Source of the DNA: a virus
Direction: 5' to 3' (one strand)
Virus record (IMG/VR): IMGVR_UViG_3300035698_003013
Span: 1 to 29,999 of that record
Length of the DNA: 29,999 nucleotides
The notes beneath the pieces were generated by a model. That model saw only the letters and a list, made by a program, of their open reading frames with translations, was not told the origin of the DNA and searched no databases. This document shows positions 12,837 to 19,174 of this stretch, piece by piece (position 1 is the stretch's first letter; each line of letters starts with the position of its first letter). The position numbers were made by a program, and so were the translations under genes.

Positions 12837-13066
12837 AAATTTGGATTGAAGATAGGATCATATGGATAGGCGAACATTCTACCGGAGTATTATGGTCAGG
12901 GATCAGCCTGATACTACTAGCTACTTGTTGGGATTTCATTCTTTACGGAGTAGTCAGAAGTTTCAACATGGAATATGCGTTATGTTGGAAAGGTGTAGTT
13001 GTTTGTTGGTTGGGTGTACTACTTATCACGTTAGCATGGAAAATCGAAAATGATTTAAACGGATAA
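12833..13066 (+). CDS. Two-helix membrane protein
   Basis: 77 residues, starting in the ATGA overlap with the pentapeptide gene and with GGGAGG upstream. Two hydrophobic segments, about 17-40 (STGVLWSGISLILLATCWDFILYGVV) and about 49-70 (YALCWKGVVVCWLGVLLITLAW), flank a short polar loop. Topology resembles small phage membrane proteins. No specific match. Confidence 0.6.
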   Translation: MKIWIEDRIIWIGEHSTGVLWSGISLILLATCWDFILYGVVRSFNMEYALCWKGVVVCWLGVLLITLAWKIENDLNG

Positions 13067-13077
13067 CCGGGGGAAAG

Positions 13078-13848
13078 ATGCATAGTCTATCACAAGATGA
13101 AACAAGAAAACTTATAGTGAAAGCACAGGTTGGATGTATAGAATCGAGAAATAAGTTAGTGATGGATAACGTGGGATTGATAAGAAGATATGCTAAATTG
13201 TATAGATATCATCCTGCGATAATAGAGTATGATGATCTTTTCCAAGAGGGTGTGGTTGGGTTAATCAGGGCCATAGCATTATTTGACGTAGAGAGAAACA
13301 ACACGTTTAGCACTTATGCTGTGTGGTGGGTAAAGCAACATGTTTTTCGGTATATAGATAACACCGGTAGAACAATTCGTGTTCCGGTACATATACGTGA
13401 AGAGGTACGAAGAATAAAGAAAAAAATAGAAAGAGAAGAAGGTGTCAGCAAAAAAGAAGAAAGATTATTAGCTAGGTATAGTGCAGCAACAATGTTTTCG
13501 CTAGATAGAAGGATAAGAATTAAGGTAAACTCCACAGAACATCAAACGGAACAAACTTTTGTAGAGGGGATAGTAGACTCACGTCAAGAAGCAACTGAAT
13601 TTGCTAAGTTTGATCTAAACACATTAATTTGCCTAGTAAAAGAAGATGAAAGGGAACAAGAAATATTCAAACGCAGGGCAAGTGGAGAAACACTAGAAAC
13701 CATAGGCAAAGATTTACATCTTTCAAGGGAACGTATCCGGCAGATAGAGGAAAAAACTCTAGGTAAAATAAGCAAGATAGTGGAAGGAGAAAAAAATGGG
13801 ACAACTAAAAGCAATAGGCGATCAGGTTATAATCAAGTTGGTACATGA
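13078..13848 (+). CDS. Phage-encoded RNA polymerase sigma-70-family factor
   Basis: 256 residues. Region 1.2/2.1: ETRKLIVKAQVGCIESRNKLVMDNVGLIRRYAKLY. Region 2.2: YDDLFQEGVVGLIRAIALFD. Regions 2.3-2.4: NNTFSTYAVWWVKQHVFRYIDN. Region 3.0: GRTIRVPVHIREEVRRI. Region 4: ETLETIGKDLHLSRERIRQIEEKTLGKI. The match to RpoD/RpoH-type region 2-3.0 (FSTYA.WWI.Q...R......RTIR.PVH) is unusually close for a phage factor. Region 3 is shortened. It would redirect host RNA polymerase, probably to late promoters (inference). The last 53 bases overlap the first GroES gene. Confidence 0.93.
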   Translation: MHSLSQDETRKLIVKAQVGCIESRNKLVMDNVGLIRRYAKLYRYHPAIIEYDDLFQEGVVGLIRAIALFDVERNNTFSTYAVWWVKQHVFRYIDNTGRTIRVPVHIREEVRRIKKKIEREEGVSKKEERLLARYSAATMFSLDRRIRIKVNSTEHQTEQTFVEGIVDSRQEATEFAKFDLNTLICLVKEDEREQEIFKRRASGETLETIGKDLHLSRERIRQIEEKTLGKISKIVEGEKNGTTKSNRRSGYNQVGT

Positions 13849-14086
13849 AGAGAAGGTTGGCAGTATTTATATACCGGATAATGCTAAAGCGTATAACGCT
13901 GATTATTATGGTGAGATAGTATCTATTGGGCCAGACAACAAGCACGATATTGAAGTTGGGGATAAGTTGGTGTTTCCCAGACATGAAGGATCTGAATTTG
14001 AGCATGAAGGAGAAACATATTATTCATTACGAAAGATGCATTTCATGGGGGTGCTACATGAAAAAAATTATTGGGAATACGCATAA
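13796..14086 (+). CDS. groES: GroES-like cochaperonin, copy 1
   Basis: 96 residues. GGAGAAAAAA lies before ATG 13796, inside the end of the sigma gene. GDQVIIKLVHEEKVGSIYIPDNAK, YYGEIVSIGPDN, EVGDKLVF and ETYYSLRKMHFMGVL follow the GroES order: first beta strand, mobile loop, roof hairpin, 'vGd.Vlf' and closing strand. The mobile-loop triad is I-Y-I, where bacterial GroES has I-V-L, and the first Gly of the GG pair is replaced. Phage cochaperonins such as T4 gp31 replace GroES for capsid folding. The same role is inferred here. Confidence 0.85.
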   Translation: MGQLKAIGDQVIIKLVHEEKVGSIYIPDNAKAYNADYYGEIVSIGPDNKHDIEVGDKLVFPRHEGSEFEHEGETYYSLRKMHFMGVLHEKNYWEYA

Positions 14087-14096
14087 GGAGGAATTT

Positions 14097-14381
14097 ATGG
14101 AAATCCGACCAACAAGAGGAAAGATGTTAGCTGAGATTATTGAACCGGAGAACCAAACTGCATCAGGGTTACAAATGGTACGGATAAAAAAACATATCCC
14201 TGACAGGGCGAAGGTTTTAGCTGTAGGTATTTCGGAGATAGGCAAGAAAGGTAAAGAGATCAAACCTTTTGCTGAAACTGGGAACGTGGTATACATAAAA
14301 AAACGATCCGGTGACAGAATAAAGATTGAAGGTAGAGATCTGATCTTTTTACGCAACGAACATATCATTGGTAAAGCATGA
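14097..14381 (+). CDS. GroES-like cochaperonin, copy 2
   Basis: ATG 14097 follows AAGGAGGAATTT (94 aa). In-frame codons upstream are not needed. MEIRPTRGKMLAEIIEPENQTASGLQMVRIKKHIPDRAKVLAVGIS then GKEIKPFAETGNVVYIKK and IKIEGRDLIFLRNEHIIG matches GroES: 'irPl.drvlv.......T.sGi.lp......~G.VvavG', 'v~~GD.V.~' and 'y.ll.e..ilg'. Its mobile-loop triad is L-Q-M and it differs strongly from copy 1, so this is not a recent duplication. The tandem pair may form mixed rings or serve different stages (inference). The stop overlaps the next ATG. Confidence 0.85.
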   Translation: MEIRPTRGKMLAEIIEPENQTASGLQMVRIKKHIPDRAKVLAVGISEIGKKGKEIKPFAETGNVVYIKKRSGDRIKIEGRDLIFLRNEHIIGKA

Positions 14382-14560
14382 TAATGACTTTTATATGTTG
14401 TGGTCTGGAGAAAGTAATCGACTACGATCTTGGTACTTTTATCGAATGTAAACTTTGCGGCAAGATATATTACGATATGATAGATGAGAAAACTAAAGAA
14501 GTCACAATGAAGGAGTTACCAGAAGATTACGATATTGATAAACCCGTTCATCTCCTATGA
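14378..14560 (+). CDS. Small Cys-rich protein
   Basis: 60 residues, ATGA overlap with GroES copy 2. ICC at 6-8 and CKLCGK at about 24-29 give four Cys around a beta turn (TFICCGLEKVIDYDLGTFIECKLCGKIYYD), a minimal zinc ribbon. The tail is acidic (EELPEDYDIDKPV-type). No family named. Confidence 0.6.
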   Translation: MIMTFICCGLEKVIDYDLGTFIECKLCGKIYYDMIDEKTKEVTMKELPEDYDIDKPVHLL

Positions 14561-14610
14561 CCTTGAACAGAAGGTGAGAAGGAGACTAACTTGGAGTTCA
14601 CGAAAGGAAA

Positions 14611-14764
14611 AAATGCACCCGATTGATGTAACCAGGAATGAATACTGGCGAGTTACCAAACGACCTTGCCTAGCAAGCCCACCGTTTAGTAACAGAGAGA
14701 GCAAGAACATTCTAGTGTAGTAAGGCTGGAGGACAAGGGTTCAAATCCCTTATCGGGTGCATTT
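14611..14764 (+). ncRNA. tRNA-like structured element 1 (about 150 nt)
   Basis: A perfect 13-base inverted repeat (14611-14623 with 14752-14764, core TGCACCCGAT/ATCGGGTGCA) closes the element. Directly against its 3' arm sits a canonical tRNA T-arm: AAGGG, TTCAAAT, CCCTT (14735-14751), with the conserved TTCRANY loop. A hairpin (14628-14632 with 14652-14656) occupies the D-arm place, and another (14665-14669 with 14673-14677) is central. At 142 bases between the 7-bp acceptor-equivalent ends it is far longer than a tRNA, there is no clear anticodon arm, and the 3' end is GCA, not CCA. It could be a stable tRNA-like RNA or a tRNA with an insertion. Confidence 0.5.
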
Positions 14765-14950
14765 CACAGTTTGAGGGGTTGAAAAAGTAAATAATAAATC
14801 AATATATATGTTAATATATTATATTAAGTGTAAGAAGTGTGTATAAGTTACTATAACTGGCATAGAATCACATTATTAGAGTATAAAAAGTGATGTTTAA
14901 TGGCTGTATATGGGGTTAAAATATCAGAACTGAAGGGTTAAAGGAGGGTT
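14765..14950. other. AT-rich intergenic spacer
   Basis: No credible gene. It holds a weak promoter-like pair (TTGAAA at 14779-14784 with TATATA at 14803-14808), a perfect AT palindrome at 14811-14827 and, at the end, the AAAGGAGGG site of the next gene. With the tRNA-like element it forms the longest gene-poor stretch of the window (14561-14950), so an origin or a regulatory node is possible. Nothing decides between these. Confidence 0.4.
14811..14827. repeat. AT-rich 17-bp palindrome
   Basis: TTAATATA and TATATTAA flank a single T. The symmetry suits a dimeric regulator or an easily melted site, but in AT-rich DNA such palindromes also arise by chance. Confidence 0.4.
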
Positions 14951-15073
14951 ATGGATAAAGAGCAGACTAGGGGTGTTGATGAAGCCGTGTGTTTTATAGT
15001 AGCTATATCGTTAGTATATCTTATAGTGTTGAATATATCTTTCTGGGAAATGTATGGCGTAATAACGAAATAA
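14951..15073 (+). CDS. Small single-helix membrane protein
   Basis: 40 residues after AAGGAGGGTT. A short soluble start (MDKEQTRGVDEA) precedes one hydrophobic helix (VCFIVAISLVYLIVLNISFW) and MYGVITK. The EQTRGVD heptapeptide and its DNA are repeated in the next gene. No family recognised. Confidence 0.55.
   Translation: MDKEQTRGVDEAVCFIVAISLVYLIVLNISFWEMYGVITK
14959..14982 (+). repeat. 24-base direct repeat, copy 1
   Basis: Identical over 24 bases to 15155-15178 and read in the same frame in both genes (encoding EQTRGVD). Distance between copies is 196 bases. It probably marks a recombination joint between the two small genes. Confidence 0.85.
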
Positions 15074-15083
15074 AAGGAGAGTT

Positions 15084-15431
15084 ATGAAATGCAGAGGTTG
15101 CGGTAAAGAATGTGCTGATGTGGGGTTTGGGAGATGTGAGGATTGTGCTGGGGGAGAGCAGACTAGGGGTGTTGATGATGTGTTCGCAAATTATGAACCA
15201 CACAATGATGGTATGATACAAACTGCCAAGTCCGAACTCTTTGAGATATTCAAGAGGGAGTTGGAGGGGGAGAAGAAACCTGAAAATACTATAGGCAGGG
15301 GATGCAAGTGCGGTGCATACGGAGAATGTGAATGTGGTTGTGATGCTGATTGGAATGATTATAGTTTATTAAACGAAGGCATAACCAACTCCCTAGCAGT
15401 ACTTGCTAGGTTGATGGGGGTGGAGGGATGA
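15084..15431 (+). CDS. Cys-rich small protein with N-terminal zinc finger
   Basis: 115 residues with AAGGAG before the ATG. CRGCGKECADVGFGRCEDC (residues 3-21) is a compact four-Cys zinc finger. EQTRGVDD follows it, encoded by the repeated DNA. A helix (TAKSELFEIFKREL) and a second cluster (CKCGAYGECECGC, about 75-87) come next. It is modular, as if the finger was joined to another body at the repeat. The stop overlaps the next ATG (ATGA). Function unknown. Confidence 0.65.
   Translation: MKCRGCGKECADVGFGRCEDCAGGEQTRGVDDVFANYEPHNDGMIQTAKSELFEIFKRELEGEKKPENTIGRGCKCGAYGECECGCDADWNDYSLLNEGITNSLAVLARLMGVEG
15155..15178 (+). repeat. 24-base direct repeat, copy 2
   Basis: Partner of 14959-14982, lying immediately after the zinc-finger coding part of the 15084 gene. 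Confidence 0.85.
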
Positions 15432-15673
15432 AAGACTTATGGGGTGAGAATATAAAAGAGCCTACCCCTAAACCTAAATCTAAATATCAGTTATTCAAAA
15501 AAGAGAATGACTATAAAGAAGCGTGGGATACGTTTAATTGTGGGAATTGTAAATATTCTAACCATTACGAATACCACAACAAATATTACTGGAAATGCTC
15601 GTTGCTAGGTGAAAGCCATAGTGAAGCATCGGATATAAGAAAATCTTATGTTTGTGATAAATGGCAAAGTTAA
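15428..15673 (+). CDS. Small metal-binding phage protein
   Basis: 81 residues, ATGA start. After a Pro/Lys-rich lead (KEPTPKPKSKYQLF) come CGNCKYSNHYEYHNKYYWKCSLLGESHSEASDIRKSYVCDKW. This 'C.nCk......~hnk.yyKC.l.g.s.s.aTDIr....C..w' pattern recurs in phage and prophage small proteins, with four Cys for a metal. No known activity. Confidence 0.65.
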   Translation: MKDLWGENIKEPTPKPKSKYQLFKKENDYKEAWDTFNCGNCKYSNHYEYHNKYYWKCSLLGESHSEASDIRKSYVCDKWQS

Positions 15674-15687
15674 AAGGGGGTGAAGTG

Positions 15688-16407
15688 ATGGGAGAAGAAC
15701 ACGACTTAACAATACATGATGAAGATTCGTATGAAGAAAGCAATGTGCAAAATATGCACAATGGGGATAAGATTCGGGTGCTAGGGAAGGGCATAGATGA
15801 AAGAAGATGTGAGTTAGAGCACCTTAAATGGGAAGCAGGACAACATGAATTAGATGATAATCAAGAGAAACACTTAGAATTTCTATTAGCCCAGATTGTG
15901 GGTATGGCTTGGGCAATAACCCAACTGAAGGAACAGGATGAGGCTATGAAAGTTCTTACCGACATTGGAGTAGATATGGAAATTAAATGTCAAGAACTTG
16001 AATCTAAGTTACAAGACTATCAAGATGGTTACGAAGCCACATTGGCTGAAGTCTGTGGTTCAAGTAAAGACGATAGGCAACATTGTACCTGTGTTCCTCA
16101 TTTAAGGCGAGGCATAGAACAGCTTGAGAAGGAAAAGGCAATAACGCAAAATTCTTTAGATAATTTTATGGGTACATGTGCTATGCTTACTCTCGATAAT
16201 GCTAATCTTACAACTCGGATTGATGCGTTACCTAAGAAGGATGAGATAGAGAAGATATGCAACGATGTTCATGGTGTTGTTTATCTTGAGGATTATGCAG
16301 ATGAAAGCTACAGACCTATAGACAAAGTAAAAGCTGACACATTACGAAACAATAACAAAGCACTAGCAGGTGCGATTCACAAAAGGATGGTGAGTGATGG
16401 GGATTGA
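15688..16407 (+). CDS. Coiled-coil protein
   Basis: An in-frame ATG at 15661 lies inside the previous gene. ATG 15688, preceded by AAGGGGGTGAAGTG, is preferred (239 aa). The N-terminal 40 residues are acidic. Heptad-like segments follow (ITQLKEQDEAMKVL, KCQELESKLQDYQDGYEATLAEV, IEQLEKEKAITQNSLDNF), with a CTCVPH turn between. It recalls phage early proteins with paired coiled coils. The function is unknown. It overlaps the next gene by 11 bases. Confidence 0.65.
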   Translation: MGEEHDLTIHDEDSYEESNVQNMHNGDKIRVLGKGIDERRCELEHLKWEAGQHELDDNQEKHLEFLLAQIVGMAWAITQLKEQDEAMKVLTDIGVDMEIKCQELESKLQDYQDGYEATLAEVCGSSKDDRQHCTCVPHLRRGIEQLEKEKAITQNSLDNFMGTCAMLTLDNANLTTRIDALPKKDEIEKICNDVHGVVYLEDYADESYRPIDKVKADTLRNNNKALAGAIHKRMVSDGD

Positions 16408-16585
16408 TGAGATACTAACAAGATTGTCAGAACAAAGAGAAGCATTAGATTCTGATGTTCAAGAAGCCAAAGCTGAGATACTTGCTTTATTGCCTGAGAA
16501 GAAGAAGCACAATACTGGATGGACTTATGCAGAGGTTAATATTTTTAACCAAATCATAGACGATTGCCGTAAGGCATTAAGCTAA
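16397..16585 (+). CDS. Small helical protein
   Basis: 62 residues from ATG 16397. GTG 16394 is in frame but less likely. GIDEILTRLSEQREALDSDVQEAKAEILALLPEKKKHNTGWTYAEVNIFNQIIDDCRKAL is two helical blocks. No family recognised. Confidence 0.55.
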   Translation: MGIDEILTRLSEQREALDSDVQEAKAEILALLPEKKKHNTGWTYAEVNIFNQIIDDCRKALS

Positions 16586-16622
16586 TTTGCGAACCAGAAC
16601 AATAGTTCGGAAAAGGAGAAAA

Positions 16623-16775
16623 ATGAAAGACATTAAAATCCTAGTAGAGAACATTAAAGAACTAAAGAACGGTGAAGCTATCTTAACACTACGTATGAAC
16701 AAAGAAGCACAGAGGATGTTGATTGAGTATGGGTTTATGCGGATTATTGAGAATACTATTGGGGAGGGGTTATGA
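16623..16775 (+). CDS. Small hypothetical protein
   Basis: ATG 16623 follows AAAAGGAGAAA (50 aa). A beta strand (IKILVENIKELKNGEAILTLRM) and a helix with FMRIIENTIGEGL. 'NGEAilTl~m.~ea...Li~~Gf..iie.~i' recurs in small phage proteins of this size, with no assigned role. ATGA overlap with the next gene. Confidence 0.6.
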   Translation: MKDIKILVENIKELKNGEAILTLRMNKEAQRMLIEYGFMRIIENTIGEGL

Positions 16776-17107
16776 CGAATAAACAGTTGGATAGAGGGAT
16801 AGAGCATTTATCAGATAGGATGCAGTATAGAACTGGAGGGAACAATGCTGAACTTACAGGGTATGATTTAGAACATGTCCTTGAAGCTATGAAAGAGCCA
16901 TGTAAAGAGAACTTTACATATGTAAAGCCAGAGAAGAAAGAAAAATGCAACAGTGAAACTTGTTTTTGGATAACATCCACCAAAATGTTGCAAAGAAAAG
17001 CTGACCTTATACGCAAAGTCTACGATGAATGGAAAGACAAGAACAGATGTTCGCTACAAGCTAACCAAGAAATGTGGGAAGCTATATCTGAAGCGTGTGA
17101 GGCATGA
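16772..17107 (+). CDS. Hypothetical helical protein
   Basis: 111 residues with GGGAGGGG before the ATG. Helical, with CKENFTYVKPEKKEKCNSETC in the middle (three Cys, possibly metal) and two helices at the end (KADLIRKVYDEWKDKN, NQEMWEAISEACEA). No family recognised. Confidence 0.6.
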   Translation: MTNKQLDRGIEHLSDRMQYRTGGNNAELTGYDLEHVLEAMKEPCKENFTYVKPEKKEKCNSETCFWITSTKMLQRKADLIRKVYDEWKDKNRCSLQANQEMWEAISEACEA

Positions 17108-17116
17108 AGGAATACT

Positions 17117-17266
17117 ATGAAAAACCATAAAACCAGAGGAAACTATCCAGTAACCGCATGTATCAATAAGATACCTTGTAAGCATCAGAATACTTTAGTA
17201 TGTGATTGTTGTAGGATGAAGGATGAGTATGAACCTGAGGAGGGGAAGCATGGAAATAATGCATAA
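17117..17266 (+). CDS. Cys-rich mini-protein
   Basis: 49 residues from ATG 17117. Weak ribosome binding site. TACINKIPCKHQNTLVCDCCRMKDEYE has five Cys in a zinc-binding-like arrangement. It overlaps the next gene by 17 bases. Possibly real. Confidence 0.4.
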   Translation: MKNHKTRGNYPVTACINKIPCKHQNTLVCDCCRMKDEYEPEEGKHGNNA

Positions 17267-17690
17267 AATAATGGGTACTGCAGGACATGATAGTGGGGAA
17301 AGAAACAAACATGGTCAGTTTCTCTGTAAAGAACCCATATTTAATGAGCTGAAGTATAGATTACTTAATAAAAACACAGGTCTAACAACAATTTATACTT
17401 TGAATAAACTTATCTCCACGACATTTAGACATGGACAGTTTGAATTTAGAGGTAGGCTTACAGGACTCAAGGATAAGAATGGGGTTGAGGTCTATGAGGG
17501 GGATATCTTAAAGCATAAACATAAATATAAGGATTTTGTTGAGCAGGTTATATGGAGTAATGACATAACAGGTTTTGAAGGAGAACAATATTCTGGTTAC
17601 GATATAGATAATGAGTGCGTTGACGATTGTGAAGTCATAGGAAACATATACGAGAATCCAGAGTTACTTGATAAAACTAATTTAAAATGA
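17250..17690 (+). CDS. YopX-family protein
   Basis: ATG 17250 follows GAGGAGGGGAAGC (146 aa). The centre, RHGQFEFRGRLTGLKDKNGVEVYEGDILKHK, and the end, DCEVIGNIYENPELL, are the two conserved blocks of the YopX family, common in phage and prophage early regions. The N-terminal 60 residues are less typical. Biochemical function is not established for the family. It is the last gene before the packaging-operon promoter. Confidence 0.85.
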   Translation: MEIMHKIMGTAGHDSGERNKHGQFLCKEPIFNELKYRLLNKNTGLTTIYTLNKLISTTFRHGQFEFRGRLTGLKDKNGVEVYEGDILKHKHKYKDFVEQVIWSNDITGFEGEQYSGYDIDNECVDDCEVIGNIYENPELLDKTNLK

Positions 17691-17696
17691 TAATCT
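17668..17696 (+). promoter_or_regulatory. Predicted promoter of the packaging operon (repeated motif, copy 1)
   Basis: TTGATA (17668-17673), a 17-base spacer, TAATCT (17691-17696), with TG one base before the -10 (extended -10 style). The 15 bases 17683-17697 (TAAAATGATAATCTA) recur exactly at 21528-21542, in both cases just ahead of AAATGAG and the ribosome binding site. It starts the packaging genes. Confidence 0.6.
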
Positions 17697-17715
17697 ATAA
17701 ATGAGAGGAGAAAAC

Positions 17716-18606
17716 ATGCCAACTATAAAATGGTTGAACGATACAAGGAACATATCAGAGCTTATCCCCGCTAAATATAACCCAAGACAGCTTACAGAAG
17801 AGCAATCTAAAAATCTTAACGATTCTATCGCAAAATTTGATGTCTGTGATCCGGTTATTATCAATTCAGATAACACTATAATTGGGGGGCATCAGAGGAT
17901 AAAGGTACTTAGCGGTAGGGGTATGGACAAAGTAGATGTAAGATATCCAGATAGGAAATTGTCTAAAAAAGAGGAAAAAGAACTTAATTTAAGATTAAAT
18001 AAGAATCTTGGGGAGTGGGATAATACCCTATTGGCTGACTTTGATGAGGAAATGCTTTTAGATGTAGGGTTTAGTCCAGAAGAACTCGATGATATATTTA
18101 AGATGGACATTGAACCTGATGAGAAAGACGATGTTGTGCCTGAAGTGCGTAAAACTGATATAAAGTTAGGTGATATGTTTACGTTAGGGGAACACCGGGT
18201 TTTGTGTGGGGATGCTACGAAAAAGGAAGATGTCGAGAAGTTGATGCAAGGTGAGAAGGCTGATATGGTGTTTACTGATCCGCCCTATGGAATGGATGCT
18301 GTAAAGAACAGCGGTGTCTTGAAAGAACGATACAGAGATGTGATTGGTGATGATACTAATAAAACAGCCATTGATGCCGTTAATTTATTTATGAGCATGA
18401 ACATAAAGAAGATGGTATTTTGGGGTGCTAATTATTATACGGAGTGTTTGCCGTCTACGGGATGCTGGCTTGTATGGGACAAGAACAATGGTGGAAGTGA
18501 CCAGACGGATGCTGGCTTGTATGGACAAACTTCAATGGTGTTGTGCGGAAATATACACAGGCATCGGAGAAAAAGAATAGAGTACATCCAACACAGAAGC
18601 CAGTAG
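17716..18606 (+). CDS. ParB-like/DNA methyltransferase fusion, N-terminal frame (frameshifted)
   Basis: ATG 17716 follows GAGAGGAGA. ATG 17701 is in frame but has no site. Residues 1-90 are a ParB/Srx-type domain (LIPAKYNPRQLTEEQSKNLNDSIAKF..CDPVIINSDNTIIGGHQRI). Residues about 155-270 start a DNA methyltransferase (KLGDMFTLGEHRVLCGDAT, DMVFTDPPYGM with catalytic DPPY, MVFWGANYYTECLP, CWLVWDKNNGGSDQTD). After DQTDA the frame leaves the family and ends in 25 unrelated residues. The expected continuation lies in the -1 frame. Motif I (FGGSGS) is therefore separated from DPPY. As sequenced, this frame alone should not make an active enzyme. Confidence 0.85.
   Translation: MPTIKWLNDTRNISELIPAKYNPRQLTEEQSKNLNDSIAKFDVCDPVIINSDNTIIGGHQRIKVLSGRGMDKVDVRYPDRKLSKKEEKELNLRLNKNLGEWDNTLLADFDEEMLLDVGFSPEELDDIFKMDIEPDEKDDVVPEVRKTDIKLGDMFTLGEHRVLCGDATKKEDVEKLMQGEKADMVFTDPPYGMDAVKNSGVLKERYRDVIGDDTNKTAIDAVNLFMSMNIKKMVFWGANYYTECLPSTGCWLVWDKNNGGSDQTDAGLYGQTSMVLCGNIHRHRRKRIEYIQHRSQ
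18460..18477 (+). repeat. 18-base direct repeat at the frameshift, donor copy
   Basis: GGATGCTGGCTTGTATGG, encoding GCWLVW of the methyltransferase in its proper place before DKNNGG. It is identical to 18507-18524. Confidence 0.9.
18507..18524 (+). repeat. 18-base direct repeat at the frameshift, inserted copy
   Basis: It occupies the place where family members read about 'DAELAW' before TNFNGVVRKYTQ. In the downstream frame it again reads CWLVW. The replacement is one base short of in-frame, which explains the frameshift. Confidence 0.85.
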
Positions 18607-18824
18607 AACTCATAACATGGGTACTGGACAGATGGGGTGACAAGGGAAACATTATAACTGATGTGTTTGGCGGATCAGGCTCAACATTAATAGCTTGTGA
18701 AAAGACTAACCGTAAATGCCGTATGATGGAACTTGACCCAGTATACTGTCAGGTTATCGTAGATAGATGGGAAGAATATACTAATATGAAAGCAACCAAA
18801 GTGCAGACAAATGTCAAATCCTAA
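18543..18824 (+). CDS. DNA methyltransferase C-terminal frame (frameshifted part)
   Basis: This frame (open back to the frameshift, GTG at 18543) reads VRKYTQASEKKNRVHPTQKPVELITWVLDRW, NIITDVFGGSGSTLIACEKTNRKCRMMELDPVYCQVIVDRWEEYT. HPTQKP, motif I (FGGSGST, S-adenosylmethionine binding) and ELDP..C are standard for phage adenine or cytosine-N4 methyltransferases with DPPY before motif I. There is no ribosome binding site, so independent expression is unlikely. It belongs to the 17716 gene. The last 14 bases overlap the next start. Confidence 0.85.
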   Translation: MRKYTQASEKKNRVHPTQKPVELITWVLDRWGDKGNIITDVFGGSGSTLIACEKTNRKCRMMELDPVYCQVIVDRWEEYTNMKATKVQTNVKS

Positions 18825-19173
18825 TCCTAAAACAGATCATTTAATACCTTTTAAGAAGGGGCAAAGTGGTAATCCTAAAGGTGCAGCCAAGGGTAAAACC
18901 TTATCTACAATACTGAGAATGATGCTCGATAGGGAAATGAGCATTACAGACCCAATAGATAAAACAACAGGTAAACGCACAATAAAAGAGATATTAAACT
19001 TACAACTAATAGCTAAAGCTATTAAGGGCGATCTTTATGCTATGAAAGAAATATACAATAGAATAGAGGGTATGCCAAAGCAAGAAGTAGATTACAAAGA
19101 TATGACGGATGATCCCCTAATGAAAGAAAGTATACCAGCATTAAAAGCTAGACTTCAGAAGCTATTAGGATAA
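18811..19173 (+). CDS. DUF5681-type protein, putative terminase small subunit
   Basis: 120 residues. PFKKGQSGNPKGAAKGKTLSTILRMMLDREM is the 'F.KGQSGNP.Gr' signature of the DUF5681-type N-terminal domain, often encoded just before a large terminase. The C-terminal half (LNLQLIAKAIKGDLYAMKEIYNRIEGMPKQEV) fits 'A..GD..Ai..i.dR~eGkp.q'. It is one base from TerL. A DNA-recognition role in packaging is inferred from position and family. Confidence 0.8.
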   Translation: MSNPNPKTDHLIPFKKGQSGNPKGAAKGKTLSTILRMMLDREMSITDPIDKTTGKRTIKEILNLQLIAKAIKGDLYAMKEIYNRIEGMPKQEVDYKDMTDDPLMKESIPALKARLQKLLG

Positions 19174-19174
19174 A

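Noticed and set aside
14535-14720. Open frame ending IHPID..-like sequence through the tRNA-like element, including an ATG at 14613 after AAGGAAAAA
   Set aside because: It begins with TTG inside the previous gene. The 35-codon version from 14613 lies wholly within the structured element and has no recognisable protein features, although translation cannot be excluded.
14730-14764. Phage attachment site made of a tRNA 3' end
   Set aside because: A T-arm plus acceptor end is typical of attP sites, but the 5' arm of the stem is also present at 14611, the end lacks CCA and there is no integrase in the window.
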